NCBI GenBank assembly: GCA_028277845.1
Contig: JANQFL010000074.1
Coordinates: 62,001 to 126,000 of the forward strand
Direction of reading: 5' to 3'
DNA length: 64,000 nt
Source of the DNA: Sneathiellales bacterium
GTDB taxonomy: Bacteria; Pseudomonadota; Alphaproteobacteria; JANQFL01
This document shows, piece after piece, positions 1 to 9,500 of the stretch. Position numbers and translations under genes: made by a program. Within the stretch, counting starts at the first letter, position 1; every line of letters starts with the position of its first letter. The notes beneath the pieces are model-generated. The model had not been told where the DNA came from. It did not search any database and was given only the letters and a program-made list of their open reading frames with translations.

Positions 1-928
1 CAGGGCGGCTGAACCGGATAACGGCCAGAGGCGTCCGGTTGCCGAGCGCGCTGCTCGACGACGCGATCGGCGCGGCCGCCACCGGTGGCGGCGTGGACCC
101 GATGGGTGCGGCCGAGGCATAGGCCCGGTTGATCAGGCTGGCGCCGTACAGTTCGCCGTTTTTCACCGCCAGCGACAAGGTGGTCAGGTTGGCGCGCTCG
201 TTGGCGACGTAAGCGGTCTGCCGGCTGACATCCTCGCTCAACTCATTCAGCAGGCGGTCGATCAGAACGACCGTCCGGTTGGTCTCGTCTTCCAATATGG
301 CCAGCTGGCGATGGTCTTCATCGATGGCGCCGGACAGGCCATAGGCGGCCCTGGACGACTCGAGCAAATAGCTGGACATGGATGAATCGGCGGTGACTTC
401 ATTGGCCAGGCTGTTCATGGCGGCGATGTCGGACATCAGCCGGTCCAGTTCGATCTGGGCCTCGTTCCACTGGCGCACCAATACGGGGTTGCCGGGCGTG
501 GTGCCCAGCTGCAGGCGTGTCGTGATCGCCGCCATGGTGCCGTGATAGCGCTGCGAATTGCTGGTCGTCGCGTTGCGGATTTCCTGCAGCCGGCGATTGC
601 GGTCGACGATCTTGGCTTGCAGTGACCGCAGCTCCTGCCGCATCTGCGTGACCTTGCGGCCGACGAACGTTCCGGTCGGCTGGGCATCGGTGATGGCCGG
701 CGGCGTGAAATTGGTCGTGCCCAAAGCGGGCGGACGAGCCGGCGCGGCGACCGGACCCAGCGTGGGTTCAGACTGAGCCTCGGACGGCGCCTGGGCAATC
801 TGAACCTGTTCGCCCGAACCCGCTTCGTCACCCGTGAGGGAAGGCCAAAGAGATTCGGACGCGAACGAACAACCGGCGAGTAAAAATGCAGCGCCGAATG
901 CCGTGGCGTACGATGTACGAAAAGACAT
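1..928 (-). CDS. Partial outer-membrane-type lipoprotein
   Basis: Open reading frame that runs off the left edge, so the C-terminus is missing; 309 codons are visible. It starts MSFRTSYATAFGAAFLLAGC, a signal peptide whose lipobox LAGC puts the lipidated cysteine at residue 20, so the protein should be a membrane-anchored lipoprotein. A Pro/Ala-rich linker follows (about residues 40-80). After that comes a long helical, coiled-coil-like stretch (about 95-250) containing a Thr-Phe-Val-Gly-Arg-Lys element. The visible end (ProLeuAlaValIleArgPhe) resembles the start of a C-terminal domain I recall from uncharacterised Rhodospirillales lipoproteins, but I cannot name a family. The ATG at 928 is chosen because it gives the complete signal peptide. 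Function unknown; an envelope role is inferred from the lipobox alone. Confidence 0.75.
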   Translation of the reverse strand, partial: MSFRTSYATAFGAAFLLAGCSFASESLWPSLTGDEAGSGEQVQIAQAPSEAQSEPTLGPVAAPARPPALGTTNFTPPAITDAQPTGTFVGRKVTQMRQELRSLQAKIVDRNRRLQEIRNATTSNSQRYHGTMAAITTRLQLGTTPGNPVLVRQWNEAQIELDRLMSDIAAMNSLANEVTADSSMSSYLLESSRAAYGLSGAIDEDHRQLAILEDETNRTVVLIDRLLNELSEDVSRQTAYVANERANLTTLSLAVKNGELYGASLINRAYASAAPIGSTPPPVAAAPIASSSSALGNRTPLAVIRFSRP

Positions 929-1204
929 CCCTTAAAACACTCTTCGCGTTATTATCAAATGAAGGACCAAATCGTTGGCTGGATAGTCCCGCGACTACTG
1001 AGCGAGCTTACCAGATCGTCCCCCTCTTAAAATCCAACCCGGTCGCGATCTTAAACAAAGGCCCGCAAACCCACAAGAAGCTTTTGTTTTTAGTCTGTTA
1101 CGGTTAAAAGCCGAAAACCATATCGGGGCCCTTGTGAATCCGATTTATTTTGATTAGGTTCCGCTGGTTCGGAGGCTGTGGACCCTATACAGCCTTCGAC
1201 ATGC

Positions 1205-1281
1205 GCGCTCGTAGCTCAGCTGGATAGAGCACCAGACTACGAATCTGGGGGTCGGGAGTTCGAATCTTCCCGAGCGCGCCA
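1205..1281 (+). tRNA. tRNA-Arg (anticodon ACG)
   Basis: A 77-nt cloverleaf can be folded by eye. The acceptor strand GCGCTCG pairs with CGAGCGC. The anticodon stem CCAGA/TCTGG carries the loop CTACGAA, which puts anticodon ACG at 1239-1241. The T-arm has the TTCGAAT loop. The 3' CCA is encoded (1279-1281). The wobble A34 would need deamination to inosine by TadA to read CGU, CGC and CGA. No integrase or attachment-type repeat is visible beside it. Confidence 0.97.
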
Positions 1282-1320
1282 TCCTCTTTCGTCAAATTTG
1301 CCGAAAATTGACCGGCTGTT

Positions 1321-2304
1321 TCACAGCGCCCGGAGCACCATTGCCGTGCCCGCCGAGGCAACGAGCAAGCCGCCGCACGACCAACAATACAGCACCAGGG
1401 ATTGCCGGATGTCCTTCGGGTTCAGCCCGGACCGTCCCCGGCCCATCCAGGCGCCGTCGACGGTCTTGTCGCCATAGCGGCGGGGTCCGGCAAGCGCGAA
1501 GCCGAGGGCGCCGGCCATGGCGGCCTCGGGCCAGCCGGCGTTGGGGGAGGTGTGCCGGCGGGCGTCGCGGGCCATGGCGGTCCAGGCGCGGCCGATCGAC
1601 GCACCCGGCAGCACCCAGGCCGCGAGAGCCAGCAGAAGCCCCGTCAAACGGGCGGGGATCCAGTTCACCAGATCGTCGAAACGGGCGGCGGCCCAGCCGA
1701 ATTCCCGGTGCCGTTCGGTCTTGTGGCCGATCATGCTGTCCGCGGTATTGACGGCCTTGTAAACCAGCAAACCGGGCAGGCCCAACACCAGATACCAGAA
1801 CACCGGCGCGATAACCCCGTCGCTGAAATTTTCGGCCAGGGATTCGATGGCGGCGCGGCATACGGCGGGTTCGTTCAGTGTATTCGGATCACGGCCGACC
1901 AAATGGGATACGGCGCTGCGGCCCGCGCCCAGCCCGCCTCGTTCGAGTGCCCGGGCCACCGCGCCGACATGGTCGAACAGTCCACGTTGCGCGACAAATA
2001 CCGAAACGAGCAGCGCTTCGATCGCCACCCCGGCCGGCGCCGTCAGTTGATCAAGCGCCACGTGCCCGGCGGCGCCCACGACGGCCGCCACGATTACGAC
2101 GACGAGAAGGACGAGCAGTCCTTTGGTCTTGCGTGCCTCTCCCCGGTTGAGGGCGCGGTCCAGGATGCCGATCCCGTTGCCGAACAGAACCACCGGGTGG
2201 GGGAGGCGGCGGTACAGCCATTGCGGATCGCCGATCAGCCAATCGATAATCAGCGCGACCGTCAGGGCGGCAAACACCGTCCAGGCGTCTGATTCGACTA
2301 GCAT
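1321..2304 (-). CDS. cbiB: Adenosylcobinamide-phosphate synthase CbiB/CobD
   Basis: Integral membrane enzyme that joins the aminopropanol arm (or its phosphate) to adenosylcobyric acid in late cobalamin synthesis. At 327 aa it is the usual family length. Signature blocks are visible: WLIGDPQWLYRRLPHPV near the N-terminus, VGRDPNTL, ESLAENFSDGVIAPVFW, KAVNTADSMIGH and SPNAGWPEAAMAGAL. Several hydrophobic segments lie between them. The frame stays open upstream to 2523, but that extension has no family features; the ATG at 2304 starts directly before the first conserved membrane segment. No other cobalamin-synthesis gene is in the window. It is divergent from the sarcosine oxidase operon. Its product serves the B12 enzymes encoded further right (corrinoid methyltransferase system, acyl-CoA mutase). 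I looked for a B12-box riboswitch in 2305-2528 and saw none. Confidence 0.95.
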   Translation of the reverse strand: MLVESDAWTVFAALTVALIIDWLIGDPQWLYRRLPHPVVLFGNGIGILDRALNRGEARKTKGLLVLLVVVIVAAVVGAAGHVALDQLTAPAGVAIEALLVSVFVAQRGLFDHVGAVARALERGGLGAGRSAVSHLVGRDPNTLNEPAVCRAAIESLAENFSDGVIAPVFWYLVLGLPGLLVYKAVNTADSMIGHKTERHREFGWAAARFDDLVNWIPARLTGLLLALAAWVLPGASIGRAWTAMARDARRHTSPNAGWPEAAMAGALGFALAGPRRYGDKTVDGAWMGRGRSGLNPKDIRQSLVLYCWSCGGLLVASAGTAMVLRAL

Positions 2305-2528
2305 TGGCTGGGTCCGGCTATTTGGGTGTGGCGCAACGCCGGCCGCCGTCGGTTTTGCCGCCGCCCAGGTCGCGACGAGAATAGACTGGCGCTGGCCGCC
2401 GTGCGAATTCGCCGGATGCGGGCGCGGCAAGGCAACGCCGTCATTGTCCTGACGAATTGGCGATGGAAGAATACGCGTGCCGGCATCGGTGGCCACGAGC
2501 CTTTCGATAAGCGTGGTCGGCAACAGGG

Positions 2529-3785
2529 GTGGATGGCTTGAAATACTCGATCTTCAGTCTGGTCCGCAATGCACTGGGTTATCACGAAGGCTGGCCGCGG
2601 GCCTGGCGCAGCCCCGATCCCAAGCCGGAATACGACGTCGTCATCGTCGGCGGCGGCGGCCACGGCCTGGCCACGGCGTATTACCTGGCGAAGGAGCACG
2701 GAATCACCAACGTGGCGGTGCTGGAAAAGGGCTGGCTCGGCGGCGGCAATACCGGCCGCAATACCACGATCATCCGCTCCAACTATCTGTGGGACGAGAG
2801 CGCCCATCTCTACGAACACTCCCTCAAGCTCTACGAGGGGCTGAGCCAGGACATCAATTACAACATCATGCTGAGCCAGCGCGGCGTGCTCAATTTGGCG
2901 CACAATCTGCACGACTTGCGGGAGCTGAGCCGGCGGGTCAACGCCATCCGGCTCAACGGCATCGATTCCGAAATCCTCGATACGGCGCAGGTCAAGGCCA
3001 TGGTGCCCATCCTCAACGCCTCCCAGCAATCGCGCTATCCGGTGCTCGGCGCTTCGTTGCAGAAGCGCGGCGGCGTCGCCCGGCACGACGCCGTCGCCTG
3101 GGGACTGGCCCGTGCCGCCGACGCCCGCGGCGTCGACATTATCCAGCAATGCGAGGTTACGGGCATCGTCCGGGACGGCGGCAAGGTCACGGGCGTCGAA
3201 ACCACGCGCGGCCTGATCCGGGCCGGGAAGGTCGGTATCGTCACGGCCGGCCACACCAGCGTGCTGGCGGCCATGGCCGGGATCCGCCTGCCGATCGAAA
3301 GCCACCCGTTGCAGGCGCTGGTGTCCGAACCGATCAAGCCGGTCCTGCACACCGTGGTCATGTCCAACGCGGTGCACGCCTATGTCAGCCAATCGGACCG
3401 CGGCGAGCTGGTCATGGGCGCGGGCATCGACGGCTACAACGGCTACAGCCAGCGCGGCAGCATCCCGGTCATCGAACACATGCTGGCCTCCATTGTCGAA
3501 CTGTTCCCCATATTCAGCCGTCTGCGCATGATGCGCCAGTGGGGCGGCATCGTCGACACCTGCCCCGATGCCAGCCCGATCATTTCGAAGACGCCAGTAG
3601 ACGGCCTCTATATCAACGGCGGCTGGGGCACCGGCGGTTTCAAGGCGACGCCCGGGTCGGGCTGGGTGTTCGCCCATACCATCGCCCAGGACCGGCCCCA
3701 TGCCCTCAACGCCGCGTTCAACCTGGACCGTTTCACATCAGGCGCCTTGGTCGACGAGCACGGCGCCGCGGCTGTGGCCCACTAG
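2529..3785 (+). CDS. soxB: Sarcosine oxidase beta subunit
   Basis: Flavin subunit of heterotetrameric sarcosine oxidase, which oxidises sarcosine to glycine and passes the one-carbon unit to tetrahydrofolate with H2O2 formation. It is 418 aa. A dinucleotide-binding motif [18 protein letters not shown] lies at residues 37-54. The covalent-FMN histidine is in [14 protein letters not shown] (His186 by count). The C-terminal IDTCPDASP and [13 protein letters not shown] blocks are typical of the DAO family. The start is ambiguous: ATG 2529 sits just after AGGGG, while TTG 2538 gives the commoner family start MKYSIFSL with better spacing; only three residues differ. First gene of soxB-soxD-soxA-soxG, 11 nt before soxD. 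Confidence 0.96.
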   Translation: MDGLKYSIFSLVRNALGYHEGWPRAWRSPDPKPEYDVVIVGGGGHGLATAYYLAKEHGITNVAVLEKGWLGGGNTGRNTTIIRSNYLWDESAHLYEHSLKLYEGLSQDINYNIMLSQRGVLNLAHNLHDLRELSRRVNAIRLNGIDSEILDTAQVKAMVPILNASQQSRYPVLGASLQKRGGVARHDAVAWGLARAADARGVDIIQQCEVTGIVRDGGKVTGVETTRGLIRAGKVGIVTAGHTSVLAAMAGIRLPIESHPLQALVSEPIKPVLHTVVMSNAVHAYVSQSDRGELVMGAGIDGYNGYSQRGSIPVIEHMLASIVELFPIFSRLRMMRQWGGIVDTCPDASPIISKTPVDGLYINGGWGTGGFKATPGSGWVFAHTIAQDRPHALNAAFNLDRFTSGALVDEHGAAAVAH

Positions 3786-3796
3786 GAGCACCGAAG

Positions 3797-4096
3797 ATGT
3801 TGTCGATACCCTGCCCCTGGTGCGGACCGCGCGACGAAACCGAGTATTCCTACGGCGGCGAAGCCCACATCGTACGGCCGGAAGATCCCCAGGCTTTGAG
3901 CGACCGTGAATGGGCGGACTATCTGTTCATGCGCGCCAATACCAAGGGGGCGCACCGCGAACGTTGGGTTCACAGCCACGGCTGCCGCCGCTGGTTCAAT
4001 GTGGAGCGCAACACCGCCACCAACGAAATCATCGCCGTCTACAAAATGGGGGAGTCGCCGCCCGGTGACGGTACCGGCGGGGACGGCGCGCCATGA
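3797..4096 (+). CDS. soxD: Sarcosine oxidase delta subunit
   Basis: Small zinc-binding subunit (99 aa) of heterotetrameric sarcosine oxidase. The N-terminal MLSIPCPWCGPRDETEY has the CPxCG knuckle and the later HSHGCRRWFNVERNT carries the remaining His/Cys ligands and the conserved RWFN block. In known structures this subunit fills a groove on the alpha subunit and is needed for assembly. The start ATG 3797 has GGAG about 9 nt upstream. Its stop overlaps the soxA start as ATGA at 4093-4096, which implies translational coupling. Confidence 0.95.
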   Translation: MLSIPCPWCGPRDETEYSYGGEAHIVRPEDPQALSDREWADYLFMRANTKGAHRERWVHSHGCRRWFNVERNTATNEIIAVYKMGESPPGDGTGGDGAP

Positions 4097-7000
4097 CACA
4101 GCGCCAGCGCTTGGCCAAGGGCGGCCGCATCGATCGCACCCGATTGTTGAGTTTCACGTTCGACGGCCGGTCCTACAAGGGGTATGCCGGTGATACGCTG
4201 GCGTCGGCGTTGATGGCCAATGGCGTTTCGGTCCTGGGCCGCAGTTTCAAGTATCACCGGCCGCGTGGGCTGTTCGGCGCCGGTGCGGAGGAACCGAACG
4301 CCATCGTGCAGTTGGAGGAAGGTCCGGACACCATCCCCAATCTGCGCGCGACGCAGGTCGAGCTCTACGACGGGCTGATGGCGTCGAGCGTCAACGCCTG
4401 GCCCGGGCTCGACTGGGACATCGGCGAAATCAACAGCCTGTTCTCGCGCGTTTTGCCGGCCGGTTTTTACTACAAGACCTTCATGTGGCCGGCCAGCTTC
4501 TGGATGAAATACGAGGAGGTGATCCGCCGTGCGGCCGGGCTGGGCCGCTGTCCGGAACATCCCGATCCGGATACCTACGACAAGATGCACGCCCATTGCG
4601 ACGTGCTCGTGGTCGGCGGCGGGCCGGCGGGCCTGATGGCGGCCCTGACCGCGGGGAAGGCGGGCGCCCGCGTCATCCTGGCCGACGAACAAACCGAATT
4701 CGGTGGCGCGCTGCTGGACCGCCGGAATGCGATCGACGGCAAACCCGCGGCGGACTGGGTTGCGGCCGCCGTCGCGGAACTTGAGGCCATGGAGGACGTC
4801 CGGCTTCTACCCCGCACCCACGCCGCGGGGTATTACGAACATAATTTTTTGACCCTACTCGAGCGCAAGACCGACCATTTGCATCCAGTGGCACGGCGTC
4901 GGACACCCGGCCCGCGGCAACGCCTGTGGAAGGTCCGGGCGGCGCAGGTGGTGCTGGCCACCGGTGCCATCGAACGGCCTCTGGTGTTCGCCGACAACGA
5001 CCGGCCGGGTGTGATGCTGGCGTCGGCGGCCCAAACCTATGTCAACCGCTACGGCGTCAAGCCGGGGTCGCGGGCCGTCGTGTTCACCAACAACGATTCC
5101 GCCTACGCCGCCGCCATGGATTTGCACGACGGCGGTGTCGACATCGCCGCCGTCGTCGACCTGCGCGAAAACCCCGGTGGCGCCCTGGTGACCGAAGCCC
5201 GCGGCAAGGGCATTACCGTTTTGGACGGTCGTGCCGTCGTCGCCACCGAAGGCCGCAAGCGCGTTCAGGCGGTCGATGTCGCGCCCCTGAGCGCCGACGG
5301 CCGTGTCGCGGAAGGCGCGCACCGCCGGTTCGAATGCGATCTGGTGCTGGTCTCCGGCGGCTGGAATCCGGCGGTTCATCTGTTCAGCCACGCCGGCGGC
5401 AAGTTGTCGTTCGAACCGGATCGCGCCCAGTTCCTGCCCGGTACGACACCCTTGCCATGCCGTGCCGCCGGATCTGCCAGCGGCGACATTCAACTGGCGC
5501 AGTGTCTGGCCAACGGACAAAAGGCCGGCGAAGTCGCCGCGGCGGCAAACGGGTTCCGCAGGCGGGGGCGCCTGCCCGGCATTCCGCAATGTGACGATGT
5601 GGCCGAAGGGCCGATGCGGCATGTCTGGCAGGTGCCGGGCCGAAAACCGGCGGCGCAACTGAAGCAGTTTGTCGATCTGCAACATGACGTCACGGCAGCG
5701 GACGTGCACCTGGCCGCCCGGGAAGGCTATGAGTCGGTCGAACACTTGAAGCGTTACACGACACTCGGCATGGGGACCGACCAGGGTAAGACCGCCAACA
5801 TCAATGGCCTGGCCATCATGGCGGAAACGCTCGGACGCGATATTCCCGGCGTCGGGACCACGACCTTCCGGCCACCCTACACACCGGTCACGCTCGGCGC
5901 CATGGCCGGCCGGGATGTCGGCGCGTTGGCCGACCCGGTACGGCGTACGCCGATGCATCACTGGCACGAGACCGCCGGCGCGTTGTTCGAGGATGTCGGC
6001 CAGTGGAAACGGCCCTGGTATTACCCCAAACAGGGCGAATCCATGCAGGACGCCGTGGATCGGGAGTGTTTGGCCACCCGGAACGCCATCGGCGTGCTCG
6101 ACGCGACGACTCTCGGCAAGATCGACATTCAGGGACCGGATGCCGCCGAACTGCTCAATCGTGTCTATACCAACGCCTGGAGCAAACTGGCGGTCGGGCG
6201 TTGCCGTTACGGGTTGATGCTGGGCGAAGACGGCATGGTCATGGACGACGGCGTGACCACATGTCTTGGCGAAAATCACTATCTGATGACAACGACCACC
6301 GGCAACGCCGCCCGGGTGATGGGCTGGCTCGAGGAATGGCTGCAGACGGAATGGCCCGATCTCAAGGTCTACCTCAACTCGGTCAGTGAATATTGGGCCA
6401 CGATCGCCATTGCCGGCCCCTTCGCCCGGGAACTGTTGGCGGAGTTGACGGACGATATCGACGTCGCGAACGAAGCCTTCCCCTTCATGTCGCTGCGCTC
6501 GGGAACAGTGGCGGGCATCCCGGCCCGGGTTTTCCGTATCAGCTTCACGGGCGAAGTCAGTTTCGAGATCAATGTGCCGTCGACCTACGGGCTGGCCATG
6601 TGGAACGCGGTGATGATGGCCGGGGAGAAATACGGCATCACACCGTTCGGCACCGAAACCATGCACGTACTGCGCGCCGAGAAGGGCTACATCATCGTCG
6701 GCCAGGACACCGACGGGACGATCACGCCCGGCGATCTGGGCATGGACTGGATCGTGTCGAAAAAGAAACCCGATTTCATCGGCAAACGCAGTCTGAGCCG
6801 GCAGGATACGGCGCGGTCCGACCGCAAGCAGCTGGTCGGTTTGTTGACGGAAAATCCGTCCGAAGTCCTGCCGGAAGGCGGTCAGATCGTCGCGATCGTC
6901 AAGGACAGCCCGCCCATGGATATGATCGGCCACGTCACGTCCAGCTATTACAGCGCCAATCTCGGGCGGTCCATTGCCCTGGCATTGGTCAAGGGGGGGC

Positions 7001-7110
7001 ATGACCGTCTTGGGAAGTCGGTCTATGTGCCTTTGGAAGGGCGAACGGTAAAGGCGAAGGTGTCCAAGACGGTGTTTTTCGATCCGGAAGGAGAACGGCT
7101 CAATGGTTGA
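4093..7110 (+). CDS. soxA: Sarcosine oxidase alpha subunit
   Basis: Large subunit, 1005 aa, the usual length for SoxA. An N-terminal ferredoxin-fold domain (about residues 10-110, with YKGYAGDTLASALMANG) is followed by a pyridine-nucleotide-disulfide-type domain with VLVVGGGPAGLMAALTAGKAG at 171-191. The C-terminal half (about residue 600 onward) is a GcvT-like folate-binding domain containing the blocks GLMLGEDGMVMDDGVTT, VSFEINVPSTYG and TPGDLGMDWIV. The protein binds NAD+ and tetrahydrofolate and channels the methylene group from the SoxB flavin site to folate. It overlaps soxD (ATGA) and soxG, so the four genes form one tightly coupled operon. The long antisense open frame over this gene is a composition artefact. 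Confidence 0.97.
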   Translation: MTQRQRLAKGGRIDRTRLLSFTFDGRSYKGYAGDTLASALMANGVSVLGRSFKYHRPRGLFGAGAEEPNAIVQLEEGPDTIPNLRATQVELYDGLMASSVNAWPGLDWDIGEINSLFSRVLPAGFYYKTFMWPASFWMKYEEVIRRAAGLGRCPEHPDPDTYDKMHAHCDVLVVGGGPAGLMAALTAGKAGARVILADEQTEFGGALLDRRNAIDGKPAADWVAAAVAELEAMEDVRLLPRTHAAGYYEHNFLTLLERKTDHLHPVARRRTPGPRQRLWKVRAAQVVLATGAIERPLVFADNDRPGVMLASAAQTYVNRYGVKPGSRAVVFTNNDSAYAAAMDLHDGGVDIAAVVDLRENPGGALVTEARGKGITVLDGRAVVATEGRKRVQAVDVAPLSADGRVAEGAHRRFECDLVLVSGGWNPAVHLFSHAGGKLSFEPDRAQFLPGTTPLPCRAAGSASGDIQLAQCLANGQKAGEVAAAANGFRRRGRLPGIPQCDDVAEGPMRHVWQVPGRKPAAQLKQFVDLQHDVTAADVHLAAREGYESVEHLKRYTTLGMGTDQGKTANINGLAIMAETLGRDIPGVGTTTFRPPYTPVTLGAMAGRDVGALADPVRRTPMHHWHETAGALFEDVGQWKRPWYYPKQGESMQDAVDRECLATRNAIGVLDATTLGKIDIQGPDAAELLNRVYTNAWSKLAVGRCRYGLMLGEDGMVMDDGVTTCLGENHYLMTTTTGNAARVMGWLEEWLQTEWPDLKVYLNSVSEYWATIAIAGPFARELLAELTDDIDVANEAFPFMSLRSGTVAGIPARVFRISFTGEVSFEINVPSTYGLAMWNAVMMAGEKYGITPFGTETMHVLRAEKGYIIVGQDTDGTITPGDLGMDWIVSKKKPDFIGKRSLSRQDTARSDRKQLVGLLTENPSEVLPEGGQIVAIVKDSPPMDMIGHVTSSYYSANLGRSIALALVKGGHDRLGKSVYVPLEGRTVKAKVSKTVFFDPEGERLNG

Positions 7111-7717
7111 TCCCTATCTCCGGCAAAGCCCGTTGGCGCATATGCACCTGAATACCCGCCCGGTGTCGACGGACGCCACGGTTTGGCTCAGGGAAGAGCC
7201 GTTCCGCACCCAAATTGTTCTGCGCGGAAACGCCGACAAAAAGCCGTTTCGCGATAGCGTGGAATCTGCCGTGGGCTGTGCCTTGCCCCGGGAACCCAAT
7301 TCGGTGACCGGGCCGACCGACTTGAACGACGGCACGCGCATCCTGTGGCTCGGCCCGGACGAATGGCTTCTGGTCGCGCCGGTCGGCAACGAGCAACAAC
7401 TGATGGAGACGCTGGCCGATACGCTCACGAAATTCCACGCCGCCGCGGTGGATGTCAGTGAAAGCCGCACGGTCCTTTCCGTCGGCGGGCCGAGCGCATC
7501 CGAGGCCCTGGCCAAGGGGTGCAGTCTGGATCTCCACCCCCGGTCCTTCGCGACGGGGCAGTGCGCCCAGTCGGAAATCGCGCGCGCGCACGCCATATAC
7601 CACAAAGTCGGCGAAGACCCCGTTTTCGAGCTCTACATCCATCGCAGCTACGCCGAATACGTTTGGATGTGGCTCGAAGATGCAACCGGAGAGTATGTCC
7701 CGGTGGCCGAGGGATAA
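7103..7717 (+). CDS. soxG: Sarcosine oxidase gamma subunit
   Basis: Fourth subunit of heterotetrameric sarcosine oxidase, 204 aa. It has the fold of the GcvT C-terminal half. Typical SoxG features are VDPYLRQSPLAHMHL at the N-terminus, ILWLGPDEWLLVAPVG in the middle, DVSESRTVLSVGGPSASEAL, and a C-terminal HRSYAEYVWMWLEDA. The ATG at 7103 overlaps the end of soxA (stop at 7108-7110) and is preceded by GGAAGGAG. Last gene of the operon. The 157 bp that follow contain a CtrA-like motif (see 7753-7767) rather than an obvious terminator. Confidence 0.94.
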   Translation: MVDPYLRQSPLAHMHLNTRPVSTDATVWLREEPFRTQIVLRGNADKKPFRDSVESAVGCALPREPNSVTGPTDLNDGTRILWLGPDEWLLVAPVGNEQQLMETLADTLTKFHAAAVDVSESRTVLSVGGPSASEALAKGCSLDLHPRSFATGQCAQSEIARAHAIYHKVGEDPVFELYIHRSYAEYVWMWLEDATGEYVPVAEG

Positions 7718-7752
7718 GTCTTTCCAAATTGTTTACGAACAAACCGCGAAAA

Positions 7753-7767
7753 TTAACACTCCGTTTA
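7753..7767. promoter_or_regulatory. CtrA-like half-consensus box upstream of histidine kinase gene
   Basis: TTAA-N7-TTTA lies 107 bp upstream of the kinase start at 7875. The alphaproteobacterial CtrA consensus is TTAA-N7-TTAA, so this is one mismatch away. A second copy of the same variant occurs at 12232-12246. The assignment is motif-only and weak. Confidence 0.3.
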
Positions 7768-7874
7768 GGCTTTGACGTTGAAATCCCGATCAGCACCCCG
7801 TTAAGGGATCGAGCAATACGTTAGTAGGCCGCGCACGATACGCGCCGGCCGAACGCAATAAAACTTCAGGGCTT

Positions 7875-9257
7875 ATGTCGGACGAATCGAGGGACCTGAT
7901 CGATCGGCAGATAACCGCCGAATTGGTGGATATGGCGTTTCGCGGAACCGGGCTCAGCCTGCTGGTCGAGCCGGTCGCCGTCGGTGCCATGGCCGTGCTG
8001 TTCTACAACTCCGTACATCCCCAGGGGTTGGCGATCTGGGTTTCCCTGGTTCTCAGCGCAACCGCGTTTCGCGCCATCCTCTGGCACCGGTTTCACGGTT
8101 CCTCGCCGGAAGTTCGAAGCCAGGCCCGTTGGGGGCAAATTCTCGCGGTATCCATGTTGGTGTCCGGATTTGTCTGGGGCGGCGCCACGGTGCTGGTCTG
8201 GCCCGGCGGCTCGTTGACCGGCCAACTCGCCCTGTTCGGCATCGTCAGTATGGCGACGATCGGGATGTGCGGCTTGGTCACCGGCTACATTCCGGCGGCC
8301 AATGCGTTTCTGGGCGCCCTGCTGATCGTCGTTGTGCCGGTCATGATTACGAAGCAGGACGTCACCTACTACGTCACGGTGGCGTTTGCCCTGGTCTATG
8401 CGTTGATGCTGCTGGCCATCGCCCATCACATCAGAAATTTGCTGCGCCGGTCGGCGGAACTGCGTGTCGATCTGTCGGACGCCCGCGATGCGGCCCAGGC
8501 GGCCAACCACACCAAGTCCGAGTTCATTGCCAATATGAGCCACGAACTGCGGACGCCGCTCAACGCCATCATCGGGTTTTCCGAGATCATCCAGCAGCAG
8601 ACCTTCGGTCCGATCGAAAATGACCGCTACAAGGATTACATCGACGACATCCTGAATAGCGGCCGTCACCTGCTCGGAATTGTCACCGAAATCCTCGATC
8701 TGTCGAAGATCGAGGCCGGCAAGATGGATCTCAACGAACAGGAATGCAATGTGGCCGGCCTGGTTGACGGGTGCATCACGTTCCTGCGCCAGAAAGCCGA
8801 CGAAGCGGGCGTCATGGTGGTCAACGAGCTGCCGCCTCATGCGCCGTCCATTGTCGGCGATGAACGGGCGCTCAAGCAGATCGTCATCAATCTTCTGTCC
8901 AATGCCATCAAATTCACGCCGATCGGGGGCGAGGTACGCATTCGGCTCGACCCCTCTTCAACCGGCGGCATCAGTTTGAAAATCCGCGATACGGGGATCG
9001 GCATCGCCCCGGAGGACATCAAGAAGGTGATGGATCCCTTCGGTCAGGTGGAAAACGCCTATTCACGCCAGCATGAAGGCACCGGCCTCGGACTGCCGCT
9101 GGTCAAGGCGATGACCGAAATGCATCATGGGACTTTCCATCTGACGAGCGAAGTCGACCTGGGAACGGAAGCGATCGTCGAGTTTCCCGAGGATCGCGTG
9201 ATCGGAGCGTTCGATTACGCACCGCTGCAGTCAGAGGTTGTTTCGGTCCCGCACTAG
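7875..9257 (+). CDS. Membrane sensor histidine kinase (HisKA-HATPase_c)
   Basis: 460-aa sensor kinase. Residues 25-190 hold about five to six hydrophobic segments with no recognisable periplasmic domain, so the stimulus is probably membrane-associated or lipophilic. A short linker leads to the HisKA box [18 protein letters not shown] with phospho-accepting His223. HATPase_c follows with an N-box ([10 protein letters not shown]), G1 (RDTGIGI) and G2 ([11 protein letters not shown]). No receiver or PAS domain is seen, so it needs a separate response regulator, which is not in the window. The start ATG 7875 follows AGGG. It sits directly upstream of the cqsA-type gene and has the catalytic histidine that the CqsS-like protein at 10805 lacks, so a shared pathway is conceivable. 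A GC-rich hairpin followed by T's (9330-9352) may end the transcript. Confidence 0.93.
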   Translation: MSDESRDLIDRQITAELVDMAFRGTGLSLLVEPVAVGAMAVLFYNSVHPQGLAIWVSLVLSATAFRAILWHRFHGSSPEVRSQARWGQILAVSMLVSGFVWGGATVLVWPGGSLTGQLALFGIVSMATIGMCGLVTGYIPAANAFLGALLIVVVPVMITKQDVTYYVTVAFALVYALMLLAIAHHIRNLLRRSAELRVDLSDARDAAQAANHTKSEFIANMSHELRTPLNAIIGFSEIIQQQTFGPIENDRYKDYIDDILNSGRHLLGIVTEILDLSKIEAGKMDLNEQECNVAGLVDGCITFLRQKADEAGVMVVNELPPHAPSIVGDERALKQIVINLLSNAIKFTPIGGEVRIRLDPSSTGGISLKIRDTGIGIAPEDIKKVMDPFGQVENAYSRQHEGTGLGLPLVKAMTEMHHGTFHLTSEVDLGTEAIVEFPEDRVIGAFDYAPLQSEVVSVPH

Positions 9258-9329
9258 CGACTCCGCGGTGGTGCCGATCTGTAGCACCGTTGCAACAATC
9301 CCTCCGTAAAAACGATTGAACCGGTTGAG

Positions 9330-9352
9330 GCCGCCTTGGCGGCTGTGTCTGT
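9330..9352 (+). terminator. Candidate terminator after histidine kinase gene
   Basis: Stem GCCGC/GCGGC with loop CTTG (9330-9343) lies 73 bp after the kinase stop and is followed by a T-rich stretch. A second hairpin, GTGAAGG/CCTTCAC with a T-rich loop, lies at 9358-9381. Either could end the kinase transcript or form part of the cqsA leader. Confidence 0.35.
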
Positions 9353-9437
9353 TTTGTGTGAAGGTTTCTCTTTTCCTTCACTCAGGCGGGGCATTTTGTT
9401 AGGCTAAAGTTGTGCGTTTTGTAACAATAACAACATA

Positions 9438-9481
9438 TTGATGTTTTGTGTTGAGTGAGTGGTTGATGTTGTGCGTTGAGT
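9438..9481 (+). repeat. Tandem 19-bp direct repeat upstream of the autoinducer synthase
   Basis: TTGATGTTTTGTGTTGAGT (9438-9456) and TTGATGTTGTGCGTTGAGT (9463-9481) match at 17 of 19 positions and are offset by 25 bp. They lie in an AT-rich stretch ending 19 bp before the cqsA-type start codon. Direct repeats at this spacing near a start codon suit a dimeric regulator, or a leader RNA element. No known operator is recognised. Confidence 0.55.
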
Positions 9482-9500
9482 TAACAAGGGACCGAGTCTG

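Noticed and set aside
886-1107. 73-codon open frame before the tRNA
   Set aside because: It overlaps the lipoprotein start, has no ribosome site and no recognisable protein features.
2305-2528. Cobalamin riboswitch between cbiB and soxB
   Set aside because: I searched both strands for a B12-box and its pairing arms and found none.
2298-3701. Long minus-strand frame across cbiB and soxB
   Set aside because: Covered by the sense soxB gene; the composition-driven product has no family signature.
4855-7002. Long antisense open frame (715 codons) opposite soxA
   Set aside because: High-GC coding DNA commonly leaves an antisense frame open. The sense frame has clear SoxA motifs and the antisense product matches no family pattern.
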